Shown: positions 40,933 to 52,200 of the stretch, in pieces
How the letters are laid out: the number at the start of each line of letters is the position of its first letter
Numbering within the stretch: the stretch's first letter is position 1
Source: JALOKP01 sp963800865
Lineage (GTDB): Bacteria > Acidobacteriota > Polarisedimenticolia > J045
Length of the DNA: 64,000 bases
Reading direction: 5' to 3'
Assembly (NCBI GenBank): GCA_963800865.1
Contig: CAWDCL010000005.1
Location: 62,001-126,000, forward strand
The notes under the pieces: model-generated
What the model was told of the DNA's origin: nothing
The model's input: the letters and a program-made list of their open reading frames with translations, nothing else
Database searches by the model: none
Position numbers and translations under genes: made by a program

Positions 40933-41147
40933 ACCCTCCGCGTCATGCGCGCAGCAAGGGCAACAAAGCGAAAGTGGGGGTGAAAATCGTATGCAGCGCA
41001 CGGGGACGCCAACCGCGGCGGAGGAGAAGAGCAACAGGTCGAGGCAGCGGAACGGAGAAGTCGTCAACGATCGGGACGCCGTCCGCTCGCTGCATACCCT
41101 CTTCTCTTTCTTCTTGATGAGCGGGGCCGCTCGGGGCAGCCGGCGAA

Positions 41148-41227
41148 GGCGTTTGACCGGAAGGGGCCCCCGGTGAGTGTTGGAGCGAAGCGACCCACTC
41201 ACCGGGGGCCCCTTCCGGTCAAACGCC
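41148..41227. repeat. long perfect hairpin B with TTGGAGC...GCGACC loop
   Basis: A 32-bp perfect stem: left arm 41148-41179 starts GGCGTTTGACCGGAAGG and ends GGTGAGTG; right arm 41196-41227. The 16-base loop TTGGAGCGAAGCGACC is the reverse complement of GGTCGCTTCGCTCCAA. This nearly equals the loop of hairpin A, although the outer arms of A and B are unrelated. Confidence 0.92.
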
Positions 41228-41244
41228 GCCCGAGCGCGAACCCA

Positions 41245-41637
41245 CTACCGCACACCCACCTTCGCAAACGCCGTCTCGGCGTCCTTGATCTCGTACGGCC
41301 GATTGCCGTCCCCGACCAGGACAATGCGCGGCCGGTGCCCCGCGATCTCGGCGTCCTCCAGCTCGCAGTAGGCCGCGATGATCACCTTGTCGCCGACCTC
41401 GACCATGTGCGCCGCGGCGCCGTTGACGCAGCAGTCCCCCGCCCCGCGCGGCCCCTCGATCAGGTAGGTCGCGAAGCGCGTGCCGCGCGTCACGTCGTAG
41501 ACCTCGATCCGCTGGTAGGGGTGGAGGCGCGCGGCCTCCATCAGCCCGGCATCGAGCGTGAGGCTGCCTTCGTACTCGAGATCGGCCCCGGTGACCGTGA
41601 CCCGGTGCACCTTGCCGAAGAGGAACGGTCGCTTCAT
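41245..41637 (-). CDS. panD: aspartate 1-decarboxylase
   Basis: Makes beta-alanine from aspartate for pantothenate. 130-residue pyruvoyl-enzyme proenzyme. The self-cleavage Gly-Ser is in YEGSLTLD near residue 24; the following MEAARLHPYQRIEVYDVTRG, TYLIEGPRGAGDCCVNGAAA and the proton-donor tyrosine region (IIAAYCELEDAE) match the family. The start ATG 41637 overlaps the panC stop (ATGA). No PanZ/PanM maturase is visible. Confidence 0.95.
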   Translation of the reverse strand: MKRPFLFGKVHRVTVTGADLEYEGSLTLDAGLMEAARLHPYQRIEVYDVTRGTRFATYLIEGPRGAGDCCVNGAAAHMVEVGDKVIIAAYCELEDAEIAGHRPRIVLVGDGNRPYEIKDAETAFAKVGVR

Positions 41638-42518
41638 CCCTTCTCTCCTGCCGGCGGCCGCGGGAGGGCCGGGGGCCGGACGATCGCGTTGTCGATCAGC
41701 CGCGTCGTTCCGACGAAGACCGCAAGCGGGATCAGTGTCTCGCCGGAGATCTCCTCGCGTCGCTCGAGCGTCTCGGCGTCGACGACGGCCACGTAGTCCA
41801 GCCTGGCCCGCGGCTCGCTGGCCAGCACCTCGTGCACCGCGGCCTCGATCGCCCGGGTGCTCCGCACCTCCTCGCGCTCGACCATCTGCCGGGCCCGGGC
41901 CAGCGCCCGCGACAGGACGGTCGCCGCCGCGCGCTCCGCGGGGCCGAGGTAGACGTTGCGCGACGAGAGCGCCAGCCCGTCCTCGTGCCGCACGGTCGGG
42001 GCGACGACGATCTCGACGTCGAGGTTGAGGTCCTTCACCATCCGCCGCACGACCAGCGCCTGCTGGGCGTCCTTCTGGCCGAAGAAGGCGAAGTGCGGCT
42101 TGACGATGTGCAGCAGCTTCAGCACGACCGTCAGGACGCCGCGGAAGTGGCCCGGCCGGGACGCCCCCTCGAGCACCGCGGTCAGCCCCTCGACGTCGAC
42201 GAAGGTCCTGTTGCCGGTCGGGTACATCTCTTCCGGCTCGGGCGCGAACAGGTGATCCACCCCTTCCTGGATGCAGAGGTCGGCGTCGCGCGCCAGGTCG
42301 CGGGGGTAGCGCGAGAAGTCCTCGGCCGGCCCGAACTGCCTGGGGTTGACGAAGATCGACACGACGACCACGTCCCCCAGCTCACGGGCGCGGCGCACCA
42401 GCGAGAGGTGCCCGTCGTGAAGGGCCCCCATCGTCGGGACGAAGGCGATCTTCTTCCCGGTCCCGCGGGCCTGGCGGGCCATCTCCTGCATCGCCTGGAC
42501 GCGCCGGACGAGATCCAA
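41634..42518 (-). CDS. panC: pantothenate synthetase
   Basis: ATP-dependent ligation of pantoate and beta-alanine. 294 residues. Adenylate-binding FVPTMGALHDGHLSLV (HIGH-type), VVSIFVNPRQFGPAEDFSRYPR, FFGQKDAQQALVVRRM, and the KMSKS-like LALSSRNVYL. The start is TTG 42518, two bases after the panB stop, with GGGAG at the end of panB; no ATG exists before residue 10. Coupled to panB upstream and panD downstream. Confidence 0.95.
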   Translation of the reverse strand: MDLVRRVQAMQEMARQARGTGKKIAFVPTMGALHDGHLSLVRRARELGDVVVVSIFVNPRQFGPAEDFSRYPRDLARDADLCIQEGVDHLFAPEPEEMYPTGNRTFVDVEGLTAVLEGASRPGHFRGVLTVVLKLLHIVKPHFAFFGQKDAQQALVVRRMVKDLNLDVEIVVAPTVRHEDGLALSSRNVYLGPAERAAATVLSRALARARQMVEREEVRSTRAIEAAVHEVLASEPRARLDYVAVVDAETLERREEISGETLIPLAVFVGTTRLIDNAIVRPPALPRPPAGEKG

Positions 42519-42520
42519 GG

Positions 42521-43429
42521 CTAGGACTCCCGGGCGCGCGGGGCGCGCCGGCGCGCCTGGCGCTCGACCGCTGCCGCCGCCTCGCGCGGCAACCGGTAGG
42601 ACTCGGCGGCGGAGGGGAAGTTCCGCTCCCGGACGTCCGCGGCGTAGGCCCGGATCGCTTCGACCGCGGCGCCGTGGAGGTCGGCGTAGCGCCGCACGAA
42701 CTTCGGCGCGGGCCCGCTCGTCAGGCCGAGCAGATCGTGGAACACCAGCACCTGGCCGTCGCAGCCGGCCCCGGCCCCGATTCCGATCGTCGGTACCGGC
42801 ACCCGCTCGGTGACCAGCACGGCGACGTCGGACGGCACCCCTTCGAGCACCAGTGCGAAGATCCCGGCCTCGCACAGCGCCTGCGCGTCGTCGAGCAGCT
42901 GCTCGATCTCCGGCACGGCGCGGGCCTGGACGCGGTAGCCCCCCATCGCGTGGAGCGACTGCGGGGTCAGGCCGAGGTGCCCCATCACCGGGATCTCGGC
43001 GTCGAGCAGGGCGCGCACCACCTCCAGCCGCTTGCGGCCGCCCTCGAGCTTGACGGCCTCGGCACCCCCCTCGCGGACGAGCCGCCCGGCGTTGAGCACC
43101 GCGTCGCGCGGGCCGGTGTGGTAGCTCAGGTACGGCAGGTCGGTGACCACCAGCGCGCGCGGGCGCGTCCGCTGCACCGCGGCCGTCGCCCGAACCATGT
43201 CTTCGAGATCGACGCGGAGCGTGTCGGGCAGGCCCAGCACGACCATCCCGAGCGAGTCGCCGACCAGGATCACGTCCACCCCCGCCTCGTCGGCCGCGCG
43301 AGCCGACGGGGCGTCGTAGGCGGTGAGCATGACCAGCGGCGGCCCCCCCTTGCGGCGGGAGACCTCGGGGACGGTGAGCTTGCCGGGATCGGACGGACGG
43401 GGGCCGGAGCCCTCCGGATATGGCGTCAT
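42521..43429 (-). CDS. panB: 3-methyl-2-oxobutanoate hydroxymethyltransferase
   Basis: First step of pantothenate synthesis, transferring a one-carbon unit from methylene-tetrahydrofolate to ketoisovalerate. 302 residues from ATG 43429 (GAGGA upstream). Motifs: MLTAYDAPSARAADEAGVDV, VGDSLGMVVLG (metal-binding Asp), AVKLEGG, MGHLGLTPQS, TIGIGAGAGCDGQVLVFHDL. Leads the panB-panC-panD chain. A possible promoter (TTGGCG-17-TACTGT) lies upstream at 43567-43595. Confidence 0.95.
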   Translation of the reverse strand: MTPYPEGSGPRPSDPGKLTVPEVSRRKGGPPLVMLTAYDAPSARAADEAGVDVILVGDSLGMVVLGLPDTLRVDLEDMVRATAAVQRTRPRALVVTDLPYLSYHTGPRDAVLNAGRLVREGGAEAVKLEGGRKRLEVVRALLDAEIPVMGHLGLTPQSLHAMGGYRVQARAVPEIEQLLDDAQALCEAGIFALVLEGVPSDVAVLVTERVPVPTIGIGAGAGCDGQVLVFHDLLGLTSGPAPKFVRRYADLHGAAVEAIRAYAADVRERNFPSAAESYRLPREAAAAVERQARRRAPRARES

Positions 43430-43566
43430 GGCTGGTCCTCGCATCTCCCCGCCGATCGCTCGGTCGAGGGACGGGAACCGTCTAGCAGGCTCTGCACCCC
43501 AGGCAGGCGCGGGGGGCCGTCCAGGTCCCAAAGATCCCGGCGGTCCGGGCCTCCCGGTTGTCCATC

Positions 43567-43595
43567 ACAGTAGCAGGGTCGCAGGGGGGCGCCAA
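43567..43595 (-). promoter_or_regulatory. possible promoter for panBCD
   Basis: On the minus strand TTGGCG (43595-43590) is followed after 17 bases by TACTGT (43572-43567), 138 bases ahead of the panB start and just after the end of the kinase gene. Both boxes are imperfect; the 43430-43614 spacer shows no gene or terminator. Confidence 0.3.
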
Positions 43596-43614
43596 GCGCC
43601 GGGTCCGAACGCGG

Positions 43615-44247
43615 TCAACGGGGCCGGTAGTACTCCACCCCGGAGGTCCGGTCCATGGCCTCGATCCGCTTGTAGAGGTCCTCGAAATGGGTGTCCTCGT
43701 GGGCCGGATCGATGTCGTTGGTGTCGACCACCAGGAGTGGCGCCTCGCGGAAGTGGAAGAAGAAGTGGTCGTAGGCCCGCACCACCTCGTCGAGATAGCC
43801 GTGCGAGATCCGCCGCTCGACTTCCCGGCCGCGGCGCCCGATCCGGTCGAGGATGACCGGCAGCCGGGCCTGCAGGTAGATCACCAGGTCGGGACGTACG
43901 ACCTCGGCGGAGAGCAGCTCGTAGAGCCGCTCGTAGGTTGCCAGCTCGGTGTCGTTGAGGTTGAGGTAGGCGAAGATCCGGTCCTTCTCGAACAGGTAGT
44001 CCGAGACCGCGCCGCGCGCGAAAAGGTCGCCCTGGCGCATCTCCCGCCACTGCCGGTGGCGTGCGACGAGGAACCAGATCTGCGCCGAGAAGGCCGACCC
44101 GCGCCGATCGCGGTAGAACGGCTCGAGGAACGGGTTGTCGGTCGGCTCGAGGACGAGTGAAGCGTCCATCCGCCGCGCGAGACGGCGGGCCAGCGTCGTC
44201 TTGCCGACACCGATGGGGCCCTCGAGGGCGATCGTCCGGGGGGGCAT
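43615..44247 (-). CDS. deoxynucleoside kinase family protein
   Basis: 210 residues. P-loop IALEGPIGVGKTTLARRLA, the DRS-like dEPTDNPFLEPFYRD segment in place of the usual E-P-x-x-N, the ERY/DRI helix (FEKDRIFAYLNLND), LVIYLQARLPVILDRI and the arginine-rich LID (RRGREVERRIS). Salvages deoxyadenosine/deoxyguanosine or deoxycytidine to monophosphates; specificity not readable. It lies between folK (11 bases upstream) and panB, an association also seen in other acidobacterial-type genomes (recollection, not checked). Confidence 0.88.
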   Translation of the reverse strand: MPPRTIALEGPIGVGKTTLARRLARRMDASLVLEPTDNPFLEPFYRDRRGSAFSAQIWFLVARHRQWREMRQGDLFARGAVSDYLFEKDRIFAYLNLNDTELATYERLYELLSAEVVRPDLVIYLQARLPVILDRIGRRGREVERRISHGYLDEVVRAYDHFFFHFREAPLLVVDTNDIDPAHEDTHFEDLYKRIEAMDRTSGVEYYRPR

Positions 44248-44258
44248 CGCGGCAGATC

Positions 44259-44786
44259 CTACACCGGCCCCCCGGCGGCGAGGGGGACGCCGGTCCGGGG
44301 GTGACGGATCCCCGGCCACCAGCCGAGGAGCGGCCCGATGACGAAGGGGCGCTCGGCAAGGCGGGGGTGCGGAACGACGAGACCCGGCATGTCGATCACG
44401 AGCTCGCCGAACAGGACGACGTCGACGTCGAGCGTGCGCGGGCCCCAGCGGGGCTGGTCCGACCGGCGGCGGCCGGCCGCCCGTTCCAGCGCCTGGCCCA
44501 GCGCGAGCAGGGCCGCGGGCTCGAGGGCGACCTCGGCGCGCCGCGCTGCGAGGAGCTGGTTCAGGTAGGGCCCCTGCCCCGGCACGCTGCCCGGGAGCGG
44601 CATGGTTTCCTCGACCGGCGAGGCCAGCGTCCAGCGGAATCCGCCCGAGAACAGCCCGCGGCGGGCCCCCTCGAGGTGCGCGGCGCGGTCCCCGAGATTG
44701 CTCCCCAGGGCCACGACGACCCAGCCGCCGGCAGCGCCGGGGCCGCCCCCCCGCGCATTGACAGTCCCCGCCCCGGGCCGTACCAT
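44259..44786 (-). CDS. folK: 2-amino-4-hydroxy-6-hydroxymethyldihydropteridine pyrophosphokinase
   Basis: Folate-pathway enzyme moving pyrophosphate from ATP to the pterin. About 175 residues. VVVALGSNLGDRAAHLEGA near the N-terminus, PYLNQLLAAR, and the signature RWGPRTLDVDVVLFGELVI followed by VPHPRLAERPFVIGPL. The start is probably ATG 44786, giving a 20-residue Gly-rich lead. It diverges from the TPR gene, and the two promoters would overlap. Confidence 0.92.
   Translation of the reverse strand: MVRPGAGTVNARGGGPGAAGGWVVVALGSNLGDRAAHLEGARRGLFSGGFRWTLASPVEETMPLPGSVPGQGPYLNQLLAARRAEVALEPAALLALGQALERAAGRRRSDQPRWGPRTLDVDVVLFGELVIDMPGLVVPHPRLAERPFVIGPLLGWWPGIRHPRTGVPLAAGGPV
44758..44786 (+). 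promoter_or_regulatory. strong sigma70-type promoter for the TPR-glmU unit
   Basis: A perfect TTGACA (44758-44763), 17-base spacer, and TACCAT (44781-44786). It lies 62 bases ahead of the ATG at 44848 and overlaps the folK start on the other strand. Confidence 0.6.
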
Positions 44787-44847
44787 CCGCGCGCTTTCCG
44801 CCTCCTTCCGAAACCGCCAAAACTCGCGGAAACAAAGAGGTTGCCTG

Positions 44848-45531
44848 ATGCCCAGCCGCAAAGCCACCGCCACGAGCCGCTCCCGGACCTCCCAGGGCCA
44901 CGAGGCCTTCGCCGCCGCCGAAGGGCTCTACGCGGAAGCGATGAAGAGCTACCTGCTCAAGCGGGACTGGACGCACGCCGCGACCGGCTTCCGGGCCTTC
45001 CTCGACAAGTACGGCACCGAGCGCGACCTGGCCGAGCTGGCCGATCGCGCCCGCGTCCACCTGATCGCCTGCGAGCGCAAGCTGGCCCCCGACGCTCCGG
45101 CCCCCGTCACCGCCGAGGAGTGGCTGCGTCACGGCGTCTCGCTGGCGAACGCCGGCCGGGCCGCCGACGCGCTGCGCGCGTTCGACAAGGCGGAAGGGCT
45201 GGGCTTCGCCGTCGGCCGGGTGCACTACGCGCGGGCCTCGGCCCTCGCGCTGGACGGGCAGCTCGACGAAGCGCTCGCCCAGCTCAAGCTGGCGATCGGC
45301 GTCGACGCCGAGCACCGCGCCCATTCGCTCGGCGACCCGGACTTCGAGCGCCTGCGCGAAACCGCCGGCTACGTCGCGCTGGTCGAGCCGCCCGAGGACG
45401 ACTACGACGATCTCGACGACGAGGACTTCGAGGACGACGAGGAGCTCGACGACGCCGACCAGGAGGTCTTCGACGATGGCCCGCAGATCACCCCCCCGGA
45501 AGACACCGACAAGGGCCCCGCGCTCTACTGA
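44848..45531 (+). CDS. TPR-like protein with acidic tail, upstream of glmU
   Basis: 227 residues from ATG 44848. Basic Ser/Thr-rich start, then helical repeats (LYAEAMKSYLLKRDWTHAAT; LRHGVSLANAGRAADALRAF; ARASALALDGQLDEALAQLK). A strongly acidic C-terminus follows (EDDYDDLDDEDFEDDEELDD). Resembles tetratricopeptide scaffold proteins; specific role unknown. glmU starts 56 bases before its end, so they are cotranscribed and possibly coupled. Confidence 0.7.
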   Translation: MPSRKATATSRSRTSQGHEAFAAAEGLYAEAMKSYLLKRDWTHAATGFRAFLDKYGTERDLAELADRARVHLIACERKLAPDAPAPVTAEEWLRHGVSLANAGRAADALRAFDKAEGLGFAVGRVHYARASALALDGQLDEALAQLKLAIGVDAEHRAHSLGDPDFERLRETAGYVALVEPPEDDYDDLDDEDFEDDEELDDADQEVFDDGPQITPPEDTDKGPALY

Positions 45532-46978
45532 CGCAGCCTCGGTCCCCGCGGGAGGCCTCGCCGCGGTCGTCCTCGCCGCCGGCGAGGGGACCCGGATGAA
45601 GTCCATCCGCGCCAAGGTCCTCCACGAGATCGCCGGGCGCCCGCTGGTCGAGCACGTCGTGCGCGCGGCGCTGGCCGCGGGAGCGTCGCCGGTCGTGGTG
45701 GTGGTCGGCGTCCAGGGGGACGCGGTCCGCGCGCGGCTCGAGAAGGCGCTCCCCGGCGCTCCGCTCCGGTTCGTCGAGCAGAGCGAGCGGCGCGGCACCG
45801 CCGACGCGGTGCGGCGCGCCCTCCCCGCGCTGGCGGGCTTCGAGGGGACGGCGCTGATCCTCTGCGGCGACGTGCCGGCGCTCCCCGCCGAAGCGGTCGC
45901 CGCGCTGGCGGCCGGGCATCTCCGGGCCAGGGCCGCGCTGACGGTGCTCACCGCCGAGTTGGCGGACCCCTCCGGCTACGGCCGCGTCGTGCGCGGCCGG
46001 GACGGCCGGATCCGCGCGATCGTCGAAGAGCGCGACGCGACGGCCGCACAGCGGAAGATCCGCGAGATCAACACCGGAACCTACTGCGCCGACTGGCCGG
46101 CGCTGGTCGCCGCGATCGCGAAGATCAAGCCCGACAACGCGCAGAAGGAGTACTACCTGACCGACGCCGTGCGGCTGCTGCTGGCCGGCCGGCGCCGGGT
46201 GCAGGCGGTCGTGCACGGAGCGGCCGACGAGGCGCTGGGAGTCAACAGCCGGCACCAGCTCGCGTTGCTGCAGCGCGCGATGAACGAGCGCGTGCTGGGC
46301 CGCCTGATGGACGGCGGCGTGACCGTGATCGACCCGGCGACGACCTGGGTCCACGACACGGTGACGATCGGCGCGGACAGCGTGCTGTACCCGGGCGTGA
46401 GCCTCGAGGGGACGACCGCGATCGGCCAAGGCTGCGTCGTCCGCTCCGGCGCGCGGCTGACCGACTGCCGGCTCGGCGATGGCGTGGAGGTCAGGGAGTA
46501 CACGATCGCGGCCGAGTCGTCGATCGGCGACGGCAGCGCAGTCGGTCCGTTCGCGCACCTCCGGCCGGGGACGGCGCTGGGGGCGCACTGCAAGGTCGGG
46601 AACTTCGTCGAGACCAAGAAGGCGATTTTCGGCGAGGGGTCGAAGGCCTCGCACCTCTCGTACATCGGGGATGCCGAGCTGGGGCGGGACGTCAACGTCG
46701 GCGCCGGCACGATCACCTGCAACTACGACGGGGTGAACAAGAACCGGACGGTGCTGGGGGACGGCGTTTTCATCGGCTCGGACACCCAGCTCGTGGCGCC
46801 GGTCACGGTCGGCGCCGGCGCCTACGTCGGGGCCGGGACGACGGTCACCAAGGACGTCCCGGCTGATGCGCTGGCGATCACCCGCGTGGACCAGAGGAAT
46901 ATCGAGGGCTGGGCCCAGAAGCGGCGGGAGAAGATGGCCGCGCTGAAGGCGGCGGCGAAGGCGGGCGGGCCTCGGTAG
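45476..46978 (+). CDS. glmU: bifunctional UDP-N-acetylglucosamine pyrophosphorylase/glucosamine-1-phosphate N-acetyltransferase
   Basis: Makes UDP-GlcNAc. 500 residues. The N-terminal uridylyltransferase has LAAVVLAAGEGTRMKS, EQSERRGTADAVRRAL, ILCGDVPAL and INTGTYC. The C-terminal left-handed beta-helix has the hexapeptide repeats and acetyltransferase residues (GPFAHLRPGTALGAHCKVGN; KASHLSYIGDAELG; TITCNYDGVNKNRT). ATG 45476, nine bases after AGGAGG, lies inside the previous gene and adds ~27 residues before the canonical start. The TAG stop is provided by a GTAGGGG repeat copy. Confidence 0.95.
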   Translation: MARRSPPRKTPTRAPRSTDAASVPAGGLAAVVLAAGEGTRMKSIRAKVLHEIAGRPLVEHVVRAALAAGASPVVVVVGVQGDAVRARLEKALPGAPLRFVEQSERRGTADAVRRALPALAGFEGTALILCGDVPALPAEAVAALAAGHLRARAALTVLTAELADPSGYGRVVRGRDGRIRAIVEERDATAAQRKIREINTGTYCADWPALVAAIAKIKPDNAQKEYYLTDAVRLLLAGRRRVQAVVHGAADEALGVNSRHQLALLQRAMNERVLGRLMDGGVTVIDPATTWVHDTVTIGADSVLYPGVSLEGTTAIGQGCVVRSGARLTDCRLGDGVEVREYTIAAESSIGDGSAVGPFAHLRPGTALGAHCKVGNFVETKKAIFGEGSKASHLSYIGDAELGRDVNVGAGTITCNYDGVNKNRTVLGDGVFIGSDTQLVAPVTVGAGAYVGAGTTVTKDVPADALAITRVDQRNIEGWAQKRREKMAALKAAAKAGGPR

Positions 46979-47047
46979 GGGCCGGCCTCTGTGCCGGCCC
47001 GCCACGCGCCATCCTTCTTCCGGGCCGGCACGGAGGCCGGCCCCTAC
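46975..47047. repeat. inverted pair of the GTAGGGGCCGGCC palindromic repeat
   Basis: GTAGGGGCCGGCC-TCTGT-GCCGGCCC at 46975-47000 and a reverse-complement copy (CGGAGG version) at 47022-47047. Lies between glmU and glmS, both on the plus strand; its TAG is the glmU stop. Could form a hairpin that partly insulates glmS or protects the glmU mRNA end. Confidence 0.8.
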
Positions 47048-47149
47048 GGACGACGCGGCCCGCGGCCGCGGGCACTTCCGGCCCCGGGACGGCATATTTC
47101 TCCCCCGCCCCCGGGGGTCTCTTCCCGGCGGCCCCTCGAGGAGCGCTCC

Positions 47150-49000
<1,851 letters not shown>

Positions 49001-49044
49001 CGCCCAGGCCGGGGCGACCCTGGTCGCCGCGGCCTGCACCGCCC

Positions 49045-49118
49045 GTAGGGGCCGGCCTCCGTGCCGGCCCGTACGTCGGGCCGCGCGCGTCGGGCCGGCA
49101 ACGGAGGCCGGCCCCTAC
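49045..49118. repeat. inverted pair of the GTAGGGGCCGGCC palindromic repeat
   Basis: GTAGGGGCCGGCC-TCCGT-GCCGGCCC at 49045-49070 and its reverse complement at 49092-49118 (one extra A). 45 bases after glmS. Same family as at 17.7, 32.4 and 47.0 kb. Confidence 0.8.
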
Positions 49119-49240
49119 GGCGTGCGTGCATTGCCTTCCTGCAACCGTCCATCCCCCGACGGCAACCGGTCGCGACTGGACCCTCCCGCCGGGCGCGTAG
49201 AATCGGACTATCCGCCAACTCACCGGTGGGGAGGTTCCCG

Positions 49241-52200
49241 ATGGCCCGTCACTCGATTCCCGTCGCGGCGTGTCTCGCGCTCGCCCTGCTCGCCGTCTGT
49301 CTCTTCCCTGCGCTCGCCGCCGACTCGACCACGACCCGCATCCATGGCGCGGTCGTCAAGGCCGGCGGCACCCCGGTCGCCGGAGCGCTGGTCGTGGCGC
49401 GGCCGAAGGAGCTGCCCAAGCCGCCGGAAGCCGAAGCCAGCGGCGATGCGACCACCAAGCCGGTCCGCCTGCCCGAGATGAAAACCGGCCCCGACGGCCG
49501 GTTCTCGCTCGAAGTCGCCGGCGTGCCGCCGGTCACGCTGCGGGTCGAGGCCGCGGGGTTCGCCACCGCGATCCGCAAGGACCTCCCCGGGGACCAGCCG
49601 GTGACGGTGACGCTGGAGGCCGGGCTCGCGCTGTCGGGCCAGGTCTTCGACCGCAAGACGGGACGCCCCCTGGCGAAGGCCGAGATCGAGGCCGCCGGGA
49701 ACGACGCCTCCGGCTTCTTCGACCCTGACGACGCCAAGCGCTTCCGCGCCAGGACGACGGCCGACGCCCAGGGCCGCTTCCGCTTCGCCAGCCTCTCGCC
49801 CGACTACTACACCGTCTACGCCTCCGCTCCCGGCTTCCGCAACGCGTCGCGCGACCGGATCGGCGTCGGGCTGGGCGCGGCCCCCGCGGACCTCTTTCTC
49901 TACCTGAAGCCCGGGATCGCGATCCCGGGCCGCGTGGCCGGCAAGGACGGCAAGCCGATCGCCAAGGCCCGCGTCTCCGTGCGCCCCTCCGGCGGCTTCC
50001 CGAGCAACCTCGCCGACTGGACGGGCGGCGGCGAGTTCGTCGCCACGACCGACGACAAGGGAGCGTTCGAGGTCACCGGCGTGCCCTCTGCGCAGGCCTA
50101 CCTGCTCGAGGTGACGCACGAGGACTACGCGCCGGCCTGGCTCGACGGCGTGCGCACCACCGACGGCCGGCGCGCGCCGCCGTCGACGATCACGCTCGAT
50201 CGCGGCGTGGTGCTGACGGGCAAGCTGCTGGCCGGCGACCAGCCGTTCGACGGCAGGATCGGCGTCGAGGTGACGTACGAGGCACCCGACGACTGGGCGG
50301 GGACACAGCGTGCCGTCAGCCGCAGCGGACCGAAGGTGATCGCGAAGGAAGGAGCGTTCCGGATCGAGCGGCTGCCGACCGGGACCGCGACGGTCGAGGT
50401 CGAGCCCAACGGCTACGCGCCGGTGAAGAAGGAGAAGGTCGTCCTGGAGGCCGAGCACGGGGCGGACGTCGGTACGCTGACGGTCGAGCGCGGGGCCGCG
50501 ATCACCGGGACGGTCGTCGACGAGGCCGGCAAGCCGGTCGCAGAGGCCAAGGTCACGACGCAGAGCCTGAGCATGACCGGCGGCTTCGTCCGCCGCGAGT
50601 GCACCACCGGCGCCGAGGGGACGTTCGCGCTCGCCGGGCTGCCGGCCGACCGGACCTACGAGGTCACCGCCGCGCACAGCGACTTCGCGTCGGCCTCGCA
50701 GAAGGAACTCAAGACAGACGGCGACGCCGTGACGCTGATGCTGCGCGCCGAGGGCTCGGGGACCGTGACCGGTCGCGTGCTCGCGGGCGATCCACCCGTG
50801 CCGGTGGTCGGGCTCTACGTCGAGGCGGTCCCGAAGGGGGACGCAAGCCCGATGGGGATGCTGACCGCGCTCGGGATGGGGGTGGAGAAGCGCGCGATGC
50901 ACGCCCCCGACGGCCGCTTCACGCTCGAGAACGTCACCCCCGGCACCTACACCTTCAAGATCACGGCCGACGGCCTCGTACCGGCGCGGATCGAGGAAAA
51001 GGAACTCGTTCCCGGCCAGCCGCTCGACCTGGGGGAGATCCGGCTCGACAAGGGGGCCACGGTGCAGGGGCTGGTCCTCGACAAGGGGAGCAAGGCGCCC
51101 GTCGGCGGCGCGGCGATCGCGATCGAGGAGGGCGGCGGCCTGGCCGGGATGATGAAGCAGATGGACCCGAACCAGCGTCCCGCCGCGACGACCGGGCCGG
51201 ACGGCCGCTTCACGCTGAGCGGGATCGCGCCGGGCCAGCTCACGCTGCGGGCCGAGTCGGAGCGCTACGCGCCGACCAAGGCGACGCTCGACGTCCAGCC
51301 CGGCGTCCCGCTCGCCGACCTGACGGTCGACCTGGGGCCAGGCGGCTCCATCGAGGGGATCGTTCGCGACAAGAGCGGCCTGCCGCAGCCGAATTACATG
51401 GTGACCGCCACGACCGGCTTCGGCGCCAACCTGCGGATGATCACGTCGACCGACGAGGTCGGGCACTACAAGATCGACAACGTTCCGCCGGGCGACTACA
51501 TGGTCGTCAGCATGCCGAGCCCGCGAGGCGGGGGCGGCGAGAACGCCCAGGCCGAGATGATGAGCAAGATGCTGATGCAGTCGGTCAAGGTCGAGGAGGC
51601 ACGCACCGCGGTGCTCAACTTCCCGGCCGGCGGCGGCGCGGCGATCACGGTCAAGGGGGTCGTGCGGCGCGGGCGCTCGCCGCTCGAATCGCGCGTCTTC
51701 TTCGTCAAGACCGACGCCGCCAACGCGGTCTCGGACCTGGCGACGACGCAGACCGGGCCCGACGGCAGCTTCGAGGTCCGGCTCGCCGGCGCGGGCGAGT
51801 ACCGCGCGGCGGTCATGCCGATCGACACCAAGCCGGGCGACGTCGGGACGAGCGTGAAAGTCACGATTCCCGATGGAAAGGCGATCGTCGACCAGGACCT
51901 GGTCCTCTCCGAGTCGGAGGTCACGGGCCAGGTGACCGACCTCGACGGCGGCCTGCCGCTCAAGGGGGCGCGCGTCGTCGCGGTGCAGGTCGACGCGGCG
52001 GGAGAGGTCGACGAGCGCACGACCTCCACCGGCAGCGCCACGACCGACGAGGACGGGCGCTTCGTGGTGGCCGGGCTCGAGCCGGGCGACTGGCGGCTGT
52101 CGGTGCTGAAGGACGGTTACGGCTCGGAGACGATCGGGCCGCTCACGATCAAGCCCGACGCCAAGCTCGAAGGAAAGAACGCGGGGCTGCGCACCGCGCG

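Larger units (their letters stand above)
40564..41244. other. 681-bp gene-poor stretch rich in hairpins
   Basis: Contains two intrinsic terminators (40604-40630 and 40797-40832), two long hairpins with related loops (40859-40932 and 41148-41227), and between them a 215-bp segment noticeably richer in A/T than its surroundings (AAAGCGAAAG; TCTCTTTCTTCTTGATG). A 61-codon frame at 40991-41176 runs into the right hairpin and has no family resemblance. The composition and hairpin boundaries suggest an inserted element. Confidence 0.5.

Noticed and set aside
40991..41176. 61-codon frame starting at ATG 40991 with GGGGGTG upstream
   Set aside because: Basic, low-complexity end that runs into the stem of hairpin B; no family resemblance; more likely non-coding.
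47060..47149. glmS ribozyme in the glmS leader
   Set aside because: Leader is about 100 bases of GC-rich sequence without the conserved ribozyme core; nothing matches.
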